64,000 nucleotides of DNA from Enterococcus haemoperoxidus ATCC BAA-382 (GTDB taxonomy: Bacteria > Bacillota > Bacilli > Lactobacillales > Enterococcaceae): positions 248,001 through 312,000 of the forward strand of contig NZ_KE136480.1 in NCBI RefSeq assembly GCF_000407165.1. The letters run 5' to 3'. This document shows positions 18,756-27,269 of the stretch, piece after piece. The stretch's first letter is position 1, and every line of letters begins with the position of its first letter. The notes under the pieces were generated by a model, which saw only the letters and a program-made list of their open reading frames with translations, ran no database searches and was not told the DNA's origin. Position numbers and translations under genes: made by a program.

Positions 18756-20375
18756 TTGAAAAATTTAAAATTAGGTTTAATTGGTATTTTTTTACTGGGA
18801 GCAACGTTGGTTAGTTTAGCTCCTGAATCTGTATCCGCAGTAGAATCTCGTTCCGTCATTGGTAACGATGATCGTGTTCAAATCACTGACACTACAGCCG
18901 TGCCTTATCAAAGTACTGTCTTTATTGGTGCAAATGGCGCTCTCGGTTCGGGCTCTGTTATCGGAAAAAACACTGTACTAACAGCTGCTCATGTCGTATC
19001 TGGTATCAAAGACAATCCAAATACAGATTCTAACTATGTTGTTCCCGGAAGAAACGGTGCATCTCTTCCTTATGGAAAATTCAAAATTAAAGAGGTTCAT
19101 ATCTTTAAAAAATATTTAACGACTTCAAGTACAAGTGATGACGTGGCAATACTTACTTTGGAACCAAATGATGGTAAGGGGATTGGGGATATTGTTAAAC
19201 AAAATCCAATCATCTTAACGGATACCGTAACGATTGGAGACAATGTGTCGAGTTCAGGTTATCCCGGGGATAAACCATGGGGAACCCAATGGGAAGCGAA
19301 AGGTAAAATCATTGGAAAACAAACAGCTAGCCTAATCGATTACGACTTTGATACTTTCGGTGGTCAATCTGGTTCTTCCGTATTTAATGACAAGCATCAA
19401 ATAATCGCTGTTCATTCTGCTGGCGGCGGCAACCGAAATGTTGGTGTAAAATTAAATTCAGAAAAAATTGATTTCATTTTAGAACATATTGGTGAAGCAA
19501 GCACTCCTATTGAGATAGCGCCTAAAGAAATTGTCATTGAAAAAGACGCTGTCGAACTAAATGCTGGGGACTCTATGACTCTTAAAGCTTCTGTTTTACC
19601 AGAGAATACAACGAACAAGCAATTACACTGGGAAACTGCCACTGAAGAGATTGTGACTGTTGATAACAATGGGAATATCACAGCTGTAAGCCCTGGTTCT
19701 GCATGGGTTTCAGCATCAACGGCTGACGGAAAAATTACAAAATATATTGATGTTGATGTAAACGAAGTTGCTCCTGAAGAAATCGTTGTTGATCATGAAG
19801 ACGTAGAGTTATTCCTAGGTGAATCAATGACACCGAAAGCTTCTGTTTTACCAACCAATGCAACTGATAAAGAACTATTCTGGATCTCAGATGATGCCTC
19901 TATCGCTGACGTTGATGATAATGGCACAATCACAGGTAAAAAAGTCGGAGCAACTGAAATTAAGATTCTTTCTGTAACTAATTTTGGTGATATCGAAAAA
20001 CGCATTACGGTTACCGTCAAGGAAAAATTAAAACCAGCGGACTTAACTTTCCCAGCTAGAATCGGTTCGCATTTTTCTAAGCAAGAAATGAAAGAAACTC
20101 GTGAAGTAATCTCTAATACTGACAAACTTACTCATATTCTATTCCATCTAAAAAAACCTAATGCTTTATACGATTTAAAAATTGGTGAATTTGATTTCAA
20201 CGGTGAAACTGGCATTTATAATGTCCAAGCCATTACACTAGGAAAACCATTCACACAATTTTATTACACAATCGATACTGACAGACAATTAGCGGATAGT
20301 AAAATCGTTATAATGTATGTCGACAAGAAAAATCCAAAAATCGTAAAGGATTATTTCTTCGTTGAAAAAAGATAA
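18756..20375 (+). CDS. Secreted V8-like serine protease with Big_2 repeats
   Basis: This 539-residue protein starts at TTG 18756, eight bases after AAAGGAA; no ATG is nearby. A signal peptide (about 1-28, ending VSAVES) is followed by a trypsin-fold domain (about 35-245). The triad is His79 in LTAAHVV, Asp129 in SDDVAILTL and Ser205 in GGQSGSSVF, as in glutamyl endopeptidases of the staphylococcal V8 and enterococcal SprE type. Two bacterial Ig-like (Big_2) domains follow (about 255-340 and 342-425), with paired motifs such as SMTLKASVLPENTT, then about 110 C-terminal residues I do not recognise. Cleavage specificity for Glu is inferred. No LPxTG anchor is present, so it should be released or held by its Ig-like region. 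Confidence 0.85.
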   Translation: MKNLKLGLIGIFLLGATLVSLAPESVSAVESRSVIGNDDRVQITDTTAVPYQSTVFIGANGALGSGSVIGKNTVLTAAHVVSGIKDNPNTDSNYVVPGRNGASLPYGKFKIKEVHIFKKYLTTSSTSDDVAILTLEPNDGKGIGDIVKQNPIILTDTVTIGDNVSSSGYPGDKPWGTQWEAKGKIIGKQTASLIDYDFDTFGGQSGSSVFNDKHQIIAVHSAGGGNRNVGVKLNSEKIDFILEHIGEASTPIEIAPKEIVIEKDAVELNAGDSMTLKASVLPENTTNKQLHWETATEEIVTVDNNGNITAVSPGSAWVSASTADGKITKYIDVDVNEVAPEEIVVDHEDVELFLGESMTPKASVLPTNATDKELFWISDDASIADVDDNGTITGKKVGATEIKILSVTNFGDIEKRITVTVKEKLKPADLTFPARIGSHFSKQEMKETREVISNTDKLTHILFHLKKPNALYDLKIGEFDFNGETGIYNVQAITLGKPFTQFYYTIDTDRQLADSKIVIMYVDKKNPKIVKDYFFVEKR

Positions 20376-20426
20376 AACTTTAACATAAAATTTTTAAGTG
20401 CTTGAGACAAAATAGTTATTTGAATT

Positions 20427-20474
20427 TAGAGAGTGAAGCAAAACAGATCGTTAGTTTTCCCTCGCTCTTTTACT
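20427..20474 (+). terminator. Terminator of the protease gene
   Basis: AGAGAGTGAAGCAAAAC pairs, with two mismatches, with GTTTTCCCTCGCTCTT; TTTTACTTTTTT follows. It lies about 55 bases after the stop codon. Confidence 0.65.
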
Positions 20475-20530
20475 TTTTTAACAAACCATTGTAAAACAGT
20501 TAGAAATCACTAGACTTTCCAAGCAAAATA

Positions 20531-20559
20531 TTGACTTTTTTAATCAATTAACGTACACT
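20531..20559 (+). promoter_or_regulatory. Promoter of the lysine transporter operon
   Basis: TTGACT (20531-20536) and TACACT (20554-20559) are 17 bases apart. The predicted start point is about 25 bases before the aptamer, so the riboswitch is fully inside the leader. Confidence 0.75.
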
Positions 20560-20593
20560 ATGAACTTGAATTAACTAATTAAATAGTACCTCA

Positions 20594-20820
20594 AATTGAG
20601 GTAGAGGTTGCGATTTTTATTAAGCTTGTGGAGTGAGAGGCACGTCGAAGCAAGTCTAGGAAAAATCGCCGAAATGCATAACAGCCTCCCTGTTATGTGT
20701 TGGGACGTAAGCGAACAACTTACGGACTGTCTTAGTAGTGATGCTAAGTTGCGCTATGTTTTTGTTGAGAGTACCTGACGATAGTAGGCAGCTATGCATT
20801 TTGCATAGTTGTTTTTTTGC
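20594..20820 (+). promoter_or_regulatory. Lysine riboswitch (L box) with transcription terminator
   Basis: All elements of the lysine aptamer can be traced: the P1 strand AGGTA with TACCT at 20772-20776, the AGAGGTTGCG loop motif, P2 GCGATTTTT/AAAAATCGC followed by the conserved GCCGAA, P3 ATAACAG/CTGTTAT, P4 CGTAAG/CTTACG between GTTGGG and ACTGTC, and P5 CTTAG/CTAAG. The expression platform ends in the terminator at 20790-20818. Lysine binding should stabilise P1 and allow termination, switching the transporter off when lysine is plentiful. Confidence 0.92.
20790..20818 (+). terminator. Riboswitch-controlled terminator
   Basis: GCTATGCA pairs with TGCATAGT, followed by TTTTTTT. The left arm is about 15 bases from the 3' strand of P1, leaving room for a competing antiterminator fold with the CTATG at 20753-20757. 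Confidence 0.9.
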
Positions 20821-20915
20821 GTAAAGGAAGAATAGGTTTAGACACATTCTTCAAAACTCTTTAAACTAAATTATAGTAGAACAAACTCAAGGATGTACAA
20901 GAAAGGAAGACAAAC

Positions 20916-22502
20916 ATGAACAAAAAATCATTTTCACTTGGCTTGTTAGTTGCATTTATTTTAAGTATTTTTTGTGCCCCAGTATTCAGCCAAGCAGAAG
21001 AGCCAGCGGGTGAATTCCGCGTCGGTATGGAGGCAGGTTACGCACCATTTAACTGGTCTCAAAAAACAGATGCAAATGGCGCTGTGCCAATCCAAGGAAA
21101 TTCTTCTTATGCAGGCGGTTATGATGTCCAAATCGCGAAAAAAATTGCCGATGGATTGAATAAAAAACTGGTTATTGTCCAAACAAAATGGGATGGTTTA
21201 GCACCAGCCTTACAATCTGGGAAAATCGATGCGATTATAGCAGGGATGAGTCCAACAGCTGAACGTCGCAAAGAAATCGATTTTACCGATCCCTATTATG
21301 AATCACAATTAGTTGTTGTCGTTCAGAAAAAAGGCAAGTTTGCAGATGCTAAGAATTTAAAAGATTTATCTGATGCGAAAATCACTGCACAGTTAAATAC
21401 TTTCCATTATAGTGTAATCGATCAGATTCCTGGCGTTAGTAAACAACAAGCCATGGATAATTTCTCAGCAATGAGAACGGCCCTTGCTTCCGGCATGATC
21501 GATGGTTATGTCAGCGAACGACCAGAAGGTGTAACAGCCACAAGTGTTAATAAAGATCTAGAAATGCTAGAGTTTTCTAAAGAAAATGGTTTCCAGACAA
21601 ATGCTGAAGATGTTCAAATCGCAGTTGGTATGCGTAAAGCTGATCCCGAAATTGCGAAAGTCAACCAAATATTGTCTGGTATTTCTTCAGAAGAACGAAC
21701 AAAAATCATGGATCAAGCAGTCAAAGATCAACCTGCTGCTGAAACAAGTGATAATGAAAAAGCAGGCGTTTTAGCTGATTTCAAAAATATCTGGAATCAA
21801 TACGGCGGTATGTTCTTACGTGGTGCAGGTTTAACCTTATTTATCGCGTTGATTGGTACATTTGTCGGAACTGCTTTAGGTTTATTGATTGGTGTCATCC
21901 GCACGATTCCAGAATCTGAAAATAAAGTGAAACGCTTCTTCCAAAAATTAGGTAATGCCCTACTTTCTATTTATATTGAAGTGTTCCGTGGTACGCCTAT
22001 GATGGTTCAAGCGATGGTTATCTTTTACGGTTTAGCCTTAGCTTTTGGAATTTCCTTAGATAGGACAGTAGCAGCTTTGTTTATTGTTTCTATTAATACA
22101 GGTGCTTATATGTCTGAAATCGTCCGTGGCGGAATCTTCGCTGTTGACCAAGGACAATTTGAAGCAGCTCAAGCCATTGGGATGACACATGGTCAAACAA
22201 TGCGCAAAGTCGTAGTCCCTCAAGTATTGCGTAATATTTTACCAGCAACAGGAAATGAATTTGTCATCAACATCAAAGATACAGCTGTCTTGAGTGTTAT
22301 CGGGGTAGCAGACTTATTCTTCCAAGGAAACTCTGCATCTGGCGCAAACTTCCAATTCTTCCAAACATTTACGATTGTGGGTATCATGTACTTGATTATG
22401 ACCTATGCAATCACTCGCGTTTTACGTGTTGTTGAGAAGAAAATGGACGGCCCTTCTGCCTATGTGAAACTAGAAGAAGCAGAAAATCTAAAAGAAAGCT
22501 AA
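20916..22502 (+). CDS. Fused substrate-binding/permease protein of a lysine-type ABC importer
   Basis: This 528-residue protein joins two ABC functions. A signal peptide (about 1-28) leads into a family-3 amino-acid-binding domain (about 33-270; FRVGMEAGYAPFNW, DFTDPYYESQLVVVV), then a permease domain (about 290-515) with five or so membrane helices and the EAA loop EAAQAIGMTHGQTMRKVVVP that docks the ATPase. Fusion of binder and permease is common in lactobacillales. The lysine riboswitch in its leader points to lysine as the substrate; a candidate lysine system called LysXY has been proposed in this group on the same grounds. By sequence alone it would be called a glutamine or polar amino acid transporter. 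Confidence 0.88.
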   Translation: MNKKSFSLGLLVAFILSIFCAPVFSQAEEPAGEFRVGMEAGYAPFNWSQKTDANGAVPIQGNSSYAGGYDVQIAKKIADGLNKKLVIVQTKWDGLAPALQSGKIDAIIAGMSPTAERRKEIDFTDPYYESQLVVVVQKKGKFADAKNLKDLSDAKITAQLNTFHYSVIDQIPGVSKQQAMDNFSAMRTALASGMIDGYVSERPEGVTATSVNKDLEMLEFSKENGFQTNAEDVQIAVGMRKADPEIAKVNQILSGISSEERTKIMDQAVKDQPAAETSDNEKAGVLADFKNIWNQYGGMFLRGAGLTLFIALIGTFVGTALGLLIGVIRTIPESENKVKRFFQKLGNALLSIYIEVFRGTPMMVQAMVIFYGLALAFGISLDRTVAALFIVSINTGAYMSEIVRGGIFAVDQGQFEAAQAIGMTHGQTMRKVVVPQVLRNILPATGNEFVINIKDTAVLSVIGVADLFFQGNSASGANFQFFQTFTIVGIMYLIMTYAITRVLRVVEKKMDGPSAYVKLEEAENLKES

Positions 22503-22511
22503 GAGGAGAGT

Positions 22512-23255
22512 ATGATGAACGCAATTATTGAAGTCGAACATTTAAGAAAAAGCTTCGGTGAAAATGAAGTGTTAAAAGATATCAATGTGACAGTAAATAA
22601 AGGAGAAGTCGTGACAATCATCGGCTCTTCTGGTTCTGGTAAATCAACTCTTTTACGTTGCATCAACTTATTGGAAAAACCTACAGGTGGCAAAATCATC
22701 TATAACGGTGAAAATGTCTTAGAACGTGGCTATAACTTACCGAAATATCGTACTCACTTAGGTATGGTGTTTCAATCGTTCAACCTATTTAATAATATGA
22801 ATGTTTTAGAAAATTGTACTTCTGGACAGATTACTGTCTTGAAACGCAGCAAAGAAGAAGCTAAAAAGATTGCCTTAGAAAATCTTGAAAAAGTTGGTAT
22901 GGAGCGTTTCATTGATGCGAAACCCTCACAACTTTCTGGTGGACAAAAACAACGTGTTGCTATTGCTCGCGCCTTGTCCATGAATCCAGATGTCATGCTT
23001 TTCGATGAACCAACTTCAGCACTTGATCCTGAAATGGTCGGTGAAGTGTTGAAAACAATGAAAGATTTAGCCCATACAGGGTTAACAATGATCATCGTAA
23101 CGCATGAAATGGAATTTGCAAAAGAGGTTTCTGATCGTGTGATTTTTATGGATAAAGGTGTGATTGCTGAAGAAGGCACATCTGATGATATCTTTGTTCA
23201 TCCAAAAGAAGAGCGGACAAAAGAATTTTTACACCGTATCTTATCTAAAGCCTAA
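22512..23255 (+). CDS. ATPase of the lysine-type ABC importer
   Basis: The 247-residue ATPase has Walker [11 protein letters not shown]-loop in [11 protein letters not shown], signature [15 protein letters not shown], Walker [15 protein letters not shown] and switch His in VTHEM. It belongs to the polar amino acid importer group (GlnQ/HisP). It begins nine bases after the stop of the fused binder-permease, with an AGAGGAGAG site and two adjacent ATG codons (22512 and 22515). It works in the same complex and under the same riboswitch. Confidence 0.9.
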   Translation: MMNAIIEVEHLRKSFGENEVLKDINVTVNKGEVVTIIGSSGSGKSTLLRCINLLEKPTGGKIIYNGENVLERGYNLPKYRTHLGMVFQSFNLFNNMNVLENCTSGQITVLKRSKEEAKKIALENLEKVGMERFIDAKPSQLSGGQKQRVAIARALSMNPDVMLFDEPTSALDPEMVGEVLKTMKDLAHTGLTMIIVTHEMEFAKEVSDRVIFMDKGVIAEEGTSDDIFVHPKEERTKEFLHRILSKA

Positions 23256-23261
23256 GCAAAG

Positions 23262-23298
23262 AAACTCGTTTGAATGGTCAGCATTCAAACGAGTTTTT
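23262..23298. terminator. Bidirectional terminator between convergent genes
   Basis: AAACTCGTTTGAATG pairs with CATTCAAACGAGTTT around a five-base loop. T-runs lie on the right, and the minus-strand side runs into CTTTGCTTAGG. It ends the lysine transporter operon and sits only a few bases from the stop of the convergent LOG-family gene. Confidence 0.9.
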
Positions 23299-23300
23299 AC

Positions 23301-23867
23301 TTATTTATATTGTCTAATCGCTGGTGGTGTGAAAGCCTCAATAAATTGTTGTATTTCAGCCAAATCATCCGAAAAGAAAATCTTGTCCCGATCTTCCTTT
23401 GTTAAAAATCCATCTGCAACCATCTTATCAAAGAATTCTGCCAACAGATCATAATAGCCATCTACATTAAAAAAGATACAAGGATTTTGATGTTCCCCTA
23501 CTCTTCCCCAAGAAACGACCTCTGATATTTCTTCTAACGTTCCAGGTCCACCAGGTAATGCTAAATAGCAATCAGCGAGATCAATCATCTTACGTTTACG
23601 TTCATGCATATCATTTACAATATGCATCTCCGTAATATTTTGATGCGCCAACTCTCGCTCTAATAGAAACGTTGGCATAACACCGATTGCCTTTCCACCA
23701 TTTTCAATAACCGTGTCCGCCAAACTCCCCATTAAACCGACGTTGCCGCCGCCATAAACAAGATCATACTCATTGTCATGCATCCACTGCCCTAATTTTT
23801 TTGTTTGCTCCTGATAAATTGCCTTGTTCCCTACACTGGCACCGCAATAAACCGCCATCTTTTTCAT
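23301..23867 (-). CDS. LOG-family protein (cytokinin-type nucleotide phosphoribohydrolase)
   Basis: This 188-residue protein carries the LOG (lysine decarboxylase-like) signature: VYGGGNVGLMG, ERKRKMIDLADCYLALPGGPGT and the PGGxGTxxE motif with LEEISEV. Characterised members release the base from nucleoside 5'-monophosphates; the old annotation as lysine decarboxylase is wrong. B. subtilis YvdD is the same type. The ATG at 23867 follows AGGTGGG. It may share a transcript with the histidine phosphatase gene 48 bases upstream. Its physiological substrate in bacteria like this one is unclear. Confidence 0.85.
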   Translation of the reverse strand: MKKMAVYCGASVGNKAIYQEQTKKLGQWMHDNEYDLVYGGGNVGLMGSLADTVIENGGKAIGVMPTFLLERELAHQNITEMHIVNDMHERKRKMIDLADCYLALPGGPGTLEEISEVVSWGRVGEHQNPCIFFNVDGYYDLLAEFFDKMVADGFLTKEDRDKIFFSDDLAEIQQFIEAFTPPAIRQYK

Positions 23868-23915
23868 AAAATCCCACCTACTGTAATTGAATAAGAGCCT
23901 TTGCTCGTTTCGTTT

Positions 23916-24554
23916 TTATGCTTCTTCACTTTGCGATTGATACGAAATATCATTAAATGATTTTATCGTATAGTTCTGTTGATTGGTTTCTTTTTCTAAA
24001 ATTGTAATACTTGTATTCGCAAGTGGGCCGCCTTCACGCCATTTTGCCTTTTCTTTTCCTACTAGTGAATTGATCAGTGTAATTAGTAAAACACCGTGAG
24101 CTACGATCAACACTTTTCCATCTGGATAGGATTCACTAATTTTTTCGATTGTTTCAGTCGAACGTGCAACTAAAGAATCAATCGTTTCACCGTCAAAAGC
24201 TGTCGGATCATATAAATCTGGCCGATTACGTAAGTGGTCAGTTTGTTCATCAGTATGATCAATTTCGACGCCTTCACGTTTACCGAATTTGATTTCTCTT
24301 AATGAATCATAATATTGCACAGTCAATCCATCTAAAAAATTATTTTCTTTAAGAATATAATTTGCCGTATCCATTGCTCTTTTTTGAGTGCTGACTGCTG
24401 CTATATCAAATGAAGTATCACAAAGGTAACGACCTGCTTGAATCGCTTGTTCTACTCCGATTGGCAATAAGGGCGAATCGATATCTCCGCCTTGAAATCG
24501 CAAACTTAAATTCAGTTCAGTTTTGCCGTGTCTAACAAAATAAAATGTGGTCAT
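23916..24554 (-). CDS. Histidine phosphatase family protein
   Basis: The 212-residue protein opens with FYFVRHGKTELN, where His9 is the phospho-accepting residue of the RHG motif, and has VLIVAHGVLL with the second catalytic His. It is of the phosphoglycerate-mutase-like (PhoE/GpmB) branch and not the glycolytic enzyme, which is encoded at 57159-57845. Substrate unknown. It is divergent from the MazG-like gene. Confidence 0.85.
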   Translation of the reverse strand: MTTFYFVRHGKTELNLSLRFQGGDIDSPLLPIGVEQAIQAGRYLCDTSFDIAAVSTQKRAMDTANYILKENNFLDGLTVQYYDSLREIKFGKREGVEIDHTDEQTDHLRNRPDLYDPTAFDGETIDSLVARSTETIEKISESYPDGKVLIVAHGVLLITLINSLVGKEKAKWREGGPLANTSITILEKETNQQNYTIKSFNDISYQSQSEEA

Positions 24555-24713
24555 TTGTTCCGTCTCCCTCCATTTTTTGAAACCGTTCCTTATACTTGAT
24601 TATGATACTACAAATAAGGAATCTTTGCTCCACTAAAAAATATCTGTTCTTACATTTTTTTCACTTTTACGATTCTCTATGCTACCATAATAAAATAGAC
24701 TGGAGGGATTTAA

Positions 24714-25055
24714 ATGGAGCTTCAACACTATCAACAATGGATCAGTGAATTTTATAAAAAAAGAGGCTTGTACGCACTTAATTCATTTATTCGTGTCAGC
24801 TTTTTATCAGAAGAAACAGGAGAAGTAGCTCGCGCTGTACGTGCTTTAGAAATTGGTCGTGATCGCCCAGATGAAGAGGAAAAAACAACAGACAGTCTAG
24901 TTCAGGATTTGACAGAAGAGCTAGGCGACGTTTTAGATAATATTTTTATTTTAGCGGACAAATATGATATTCGTTTTGAAGACATTTTAGCCTCACATAA
25001 ACAAAAATTAGAAGAGCGTTTCGCTGACATAAGCACTACGAAAGAAGGCTCATAA
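24714..25055 (+). CDS. MazG-like nucleotide pyrophosphohydrolase
   Basis: This 113-residue all-helical protein has the metal-binding EETGEVARAV and EELGDVLDNIF pair, the EExxE...ExxD pattern of MazG/dUTPase-like pyrophosphohydrolases. These cut nucleoside triphosphates to the monophosphate and pyrophosphate. The single-domain size is that of house-cleaning variants. GGAGGGA precedes the ATG. Its TAA stop shares one base with the start of the acetyltransferase gene (TAATG), so they are co-translated. Confidence 0.82.
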   Translation: MELQHYQQWISEFYKKRGLYALNSFIRVSFLSEETGEVARAVRALEIGRDRPDEEEKTTDSLVQDLTEELGDVLDNIFILADKYDIRFEDILASHKQKLEERFADISTTKEGS

Positions 25056-25543
25056 TGGAAAATAAAATAGTCATTCGACCAATTGAAGAAAAAGATTTTC
25101 CAACATTACTTGAAATAGAAAATACGATTTGGACAAATGAAAATTCTCCTGTCCTTCATTATTATCACTCAGTTGATGAGTATAAGGAGAAAATAGCTGG
25201 ACGTATTATCTTTGTTGCTGCAGATGATAAAAGAGTTCATGGTTTTGTGGATGTTCATCATCCTACTCCGTTGCTTGCTCATAAAAAACAATGGATGTTT
25301 GGGATTGGTGTCCATCCTGATAGTCAGTCTTTAGGAGTTGGACGGCAATTACTGGATTATTTGAAGGAAACTGCAACTAATGAAGGAATTCATAAAATTT
25401 CTTTACGGGTCATGGGAACCAATACTAAGGCAATTCAGTTTTATCGTAAAAATGGGTTTAGCCAAGAAGCCTTATTTAAAGATGAGTTTTTTATCAACGG
25501 TGCGTTTTGTGATGATTATCAATTTGCCTATTTTACTGATTAA
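25055..25543 (+). CDS. GNAT-family acetyltransferase
   Basis: The 162-residue protein has the GNAT fold: motif A is FGIGVHPDSQSLGVGRQLL with the Q/RxxGxG-type acetyl-CoA loop, and ISLRVMGTNTKAIQFYRKNGF is the typical end of the domain. Substrate unknown; such enzymes acetylate amines on small molecules or proteins. It is the second gene of a two-gene unit with the MazG-like gene. Confidence 0.82.
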   Translation: MENKIVIRPIEEKDFPTLLEIENTIWTNENSPVLHYYHSVDEYKEKIAGRIIFVAADDKRVHGFVDVHHPTPLLAHKKQWMFGIGVHPDSQSLGVGRQLLDYLKETATNEGIHKISLRVMGTNTKAIQFYRKNGFSQEALFKDEFFINGAFCDDYQFAYFTD

Positions 25544-25565
25544 TCTCAGTGATTTTTAATATTTC

Positions 25566-25588
25566 CAGAAAACCTCAGGCTTTTTCTG
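25566..25588. terminator. Terminator-like hairpin after the acetyltransferase gene
   Basis: CAGAAAACCT pairs with AGGCTTTTTCTG around one to three loop bases. It lies 23 bases after the stop; the stem itself ends in T-runs on both strands, so it may stop transcription from either side. Confidence 0.6.
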
Positions 25589-25658
25589 AAAATTTTCTTG
25601 CTGTGCTCTTCTTATTTTGGTACTTTTAGTAAGGACAAAATATAAGGAGTGTTGAAGT

Positions 25659-27011
25659 GTGACAAAGAAATTATCATGGCGTGATTACCTCTATGTAGGT
25701 TCCATGCTGTTTGGCTTATTTTTTGGAGCGGGGAATCTGATTTTTCCTGTTCATATGGGACAAGAAGCTGGAGCTAGTATTTTTTTAGCAAATCTCGGCT
25801 TTTTGATTACAGGGATTGGCTTGCCGTTTTTAGGTGTAATTGCTATCGGTATTTCCAAAAGTAATGGGGTTTTTGATTTAGCAACTCGTATTAATCGGCG
25901 TTATGCCGTTGCTTTTACTGTGTTGTTATATCTGACGATCGGACCTTTTTTTGCATTACCACGTTTAGCAACAACATCGTTTGAAATTGGTTTAGCGCCT
26001 TTTATTCCAAGCGATCAACACAAATTGATTTTAGCAATCTTTTCAGCGCTATTCTTCTTAATTGCCTGGGCTTTTTCACGTAAACCTACTAAGTTATTAG
26101 GCTATGTAGGAAAATTTTTAAATCCATTATTTCTATTTTTGTTAGCGATTTTGATTTTATTTGCTTTCCTTACACCGCTTGGCTCTATATCTTCTGCGCC
26201 TGTTGCTGAGACTTATGTAGCGAATCCTTTTTTCAAAGGTTTTACTGAAGGCTATAACACATTAGACGCACTAGCTTCTCTAGCGTTTGGGATCATTATT
26301 GTTTCGACGATTCGAGGCATGGGTGTAGAAAAACCAAATGATATTGCGAAAGATACGATAAAATCTGGTGCAATCAGTATTGTCTTGATGGGAATCATTT
26401 ATACATTGTTGTCCTATATGGGCACGATGAGTTTAGGTAAATTCCCTCTTAGTGAAAATGGTGGGATTGCTTTAGCTCAGATCGCTAACCATTATTTGGG
26501 TAATCTAGGTAGTATTTTATTGGCTTTTATCGTTATTCTAGCATGTTTGAAAACAGCTATTGGATTAATTACAGCTTGTTCTGAAACGTTCAGTGAGCTG
26601 TTTCCAAAAGGTTCTTATGCCTTTTACATTGCAGCAGCAAGTATTTTACCTTGTTTGTTTGCAAATGTTGGGTTAACGAATATCATACAATTTTCAGTGC
26701 CTGTATTGATGTTTCTCTATCCTTTAGCAATGACTTTGATGATTTTAGTGATTATCAGTCCCTTATTTCATCACCGTAAAGAAGTTTATCGTATGACGAC
26801 TTATGTGACATTGTTTGCAGCGTTACTTGATGCTTTGAATAGTGCCCCCGATTTTATCAAGTCGAATACAGTAGTTACTACTATTTTAAAAAATGCTGAA
26901 AATTACTTGCCTTTATTTACGATTGGCATGGGTTGGGTCGTTCCATCCATCGTTGGTTTTATAATTGGCTTGATTTGGATCAAAGTAAAAAAGGAATCCG
27001 TTCTTAATTAA
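25659..27011 (+). CDS. brnQ: Branched-chain amino acid carrier BrnQ
   Basis: This 450-residue membrane protein has twelve predicted hydrophobic helices and belongs to the LIVCS family, which takes up leucine, isoleucine and valine with Na+ or H+. [16 protein letters not shown] near the N-terminus and [16 protein letters not shown] are family hallmarks. The start is a GTG at 25659 placed nine bases after AAGGAG. It is flanked by terminators on both sides and is therefore a single-gene transcript. Confidence 0.92.
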   Translation: MTKKLSWRDYLYVGSMLFGLFFGAGNLIFPVHMGQEAGASIFLANLGFLITGIGLPFLGVIAIGISKSNGVFDLATRINRRYAVAFTVLLYLTIGPFFALPRLATTSFEIGLAPFIPSDQHKLILAIFSALFFLIAWAFSRKPTKLLGYVGKFLNPLFLFLLAILILFAFLTPLGSISSAPVAETYVANPFFKGFTEGYNTLDALASLAFGIIIVSTIRGMGVEKPNDIAKDTIKSGAISIVLMGIIYTLLSYMGTMSLGKFPLSENGGIALAQIANHYLGNLGSILLAFIVILACLKTAIGLITACSETFSELFPKGSYAFYIAAASILPCLFANVGLTNIIQFSVPVLMFLYPLAMTLMILVIISPLFHHRKEVYRMTTYVTLFAALLDALNSAPDFIKSNTVVTTILKNAENYLPLFTIGMGWVVPSIVGFIIGLIWIKVKKESVLN

Positions 27012-27016
27012 TCACT

Positions 27017-27059
27017 GAGCCAAGATAGAACTCGTTGCGTTTTGTCTTGGCTCTTTTTT
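27017..27059 (+). terminator. Terminator of brnQ
   Basis: GAGCCAAGA pairs with TCTTGGCTC around a long loop, followed by TTTTTTG. It starts six bases after the stop codon. Confidence 0.88.
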
Positions 27060-27217
27060 GTGACTAATTCACCGAAATTTTATCTATCATACTGATATTT
27101 TTTTGGATTCAAAATGAGAAATAATGTTCATTCTGATTTATCTTTTGTTCATTTTTTACGAAAGTTTGCTTTTTTGTTAAAGATGTGTCACTAAATGTTT
27201 TTCAATTATCGTCTTAG

Positions 27218-27247
27218 CTGACAAGTGACTATAAAGTACAGTAGAAT
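27218..27247 (+). promoter_or_regulatory. Promoter candidate for the Mga-like regulator
   Basis: CTGACA (27218-27223) and TAGAAT (27242-27247) are 18 bases apart, about 22 bases before the start codon. The -35 box is imperfect. Confidence 0.5.
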
Positions 27248-27269
27248 AGGGGCAAGGAAGTGATTAGTT

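Larger units (their letters stand above)
20376..20915 (+). other. Intergenic region: protease terminator and lysine riboswitch leader
   Basis: The 540 bases contain the protease terminator, a promoter, the lysine aptamer with its terminator, and an untranslated stretch with the GAAAGGAAG ribosome binding site of the transporter gene. A minus-strand open frame across the aptamer is a shadow. Confidence 0.8.

Noticed and set aside
20656-20847. Minus-strand open frame across the lysine aptamer
   Set aside because: The sequence is fully explained by the conserved stems of the riboswitch.
23301-23867. Lysine decarboxylase, given the lysine transporter next door
   Set aside because: The PGGxGTxxE motif marks the LOG phosphoribohydrolase family; the decarboxylase name is a known mis-annotation.
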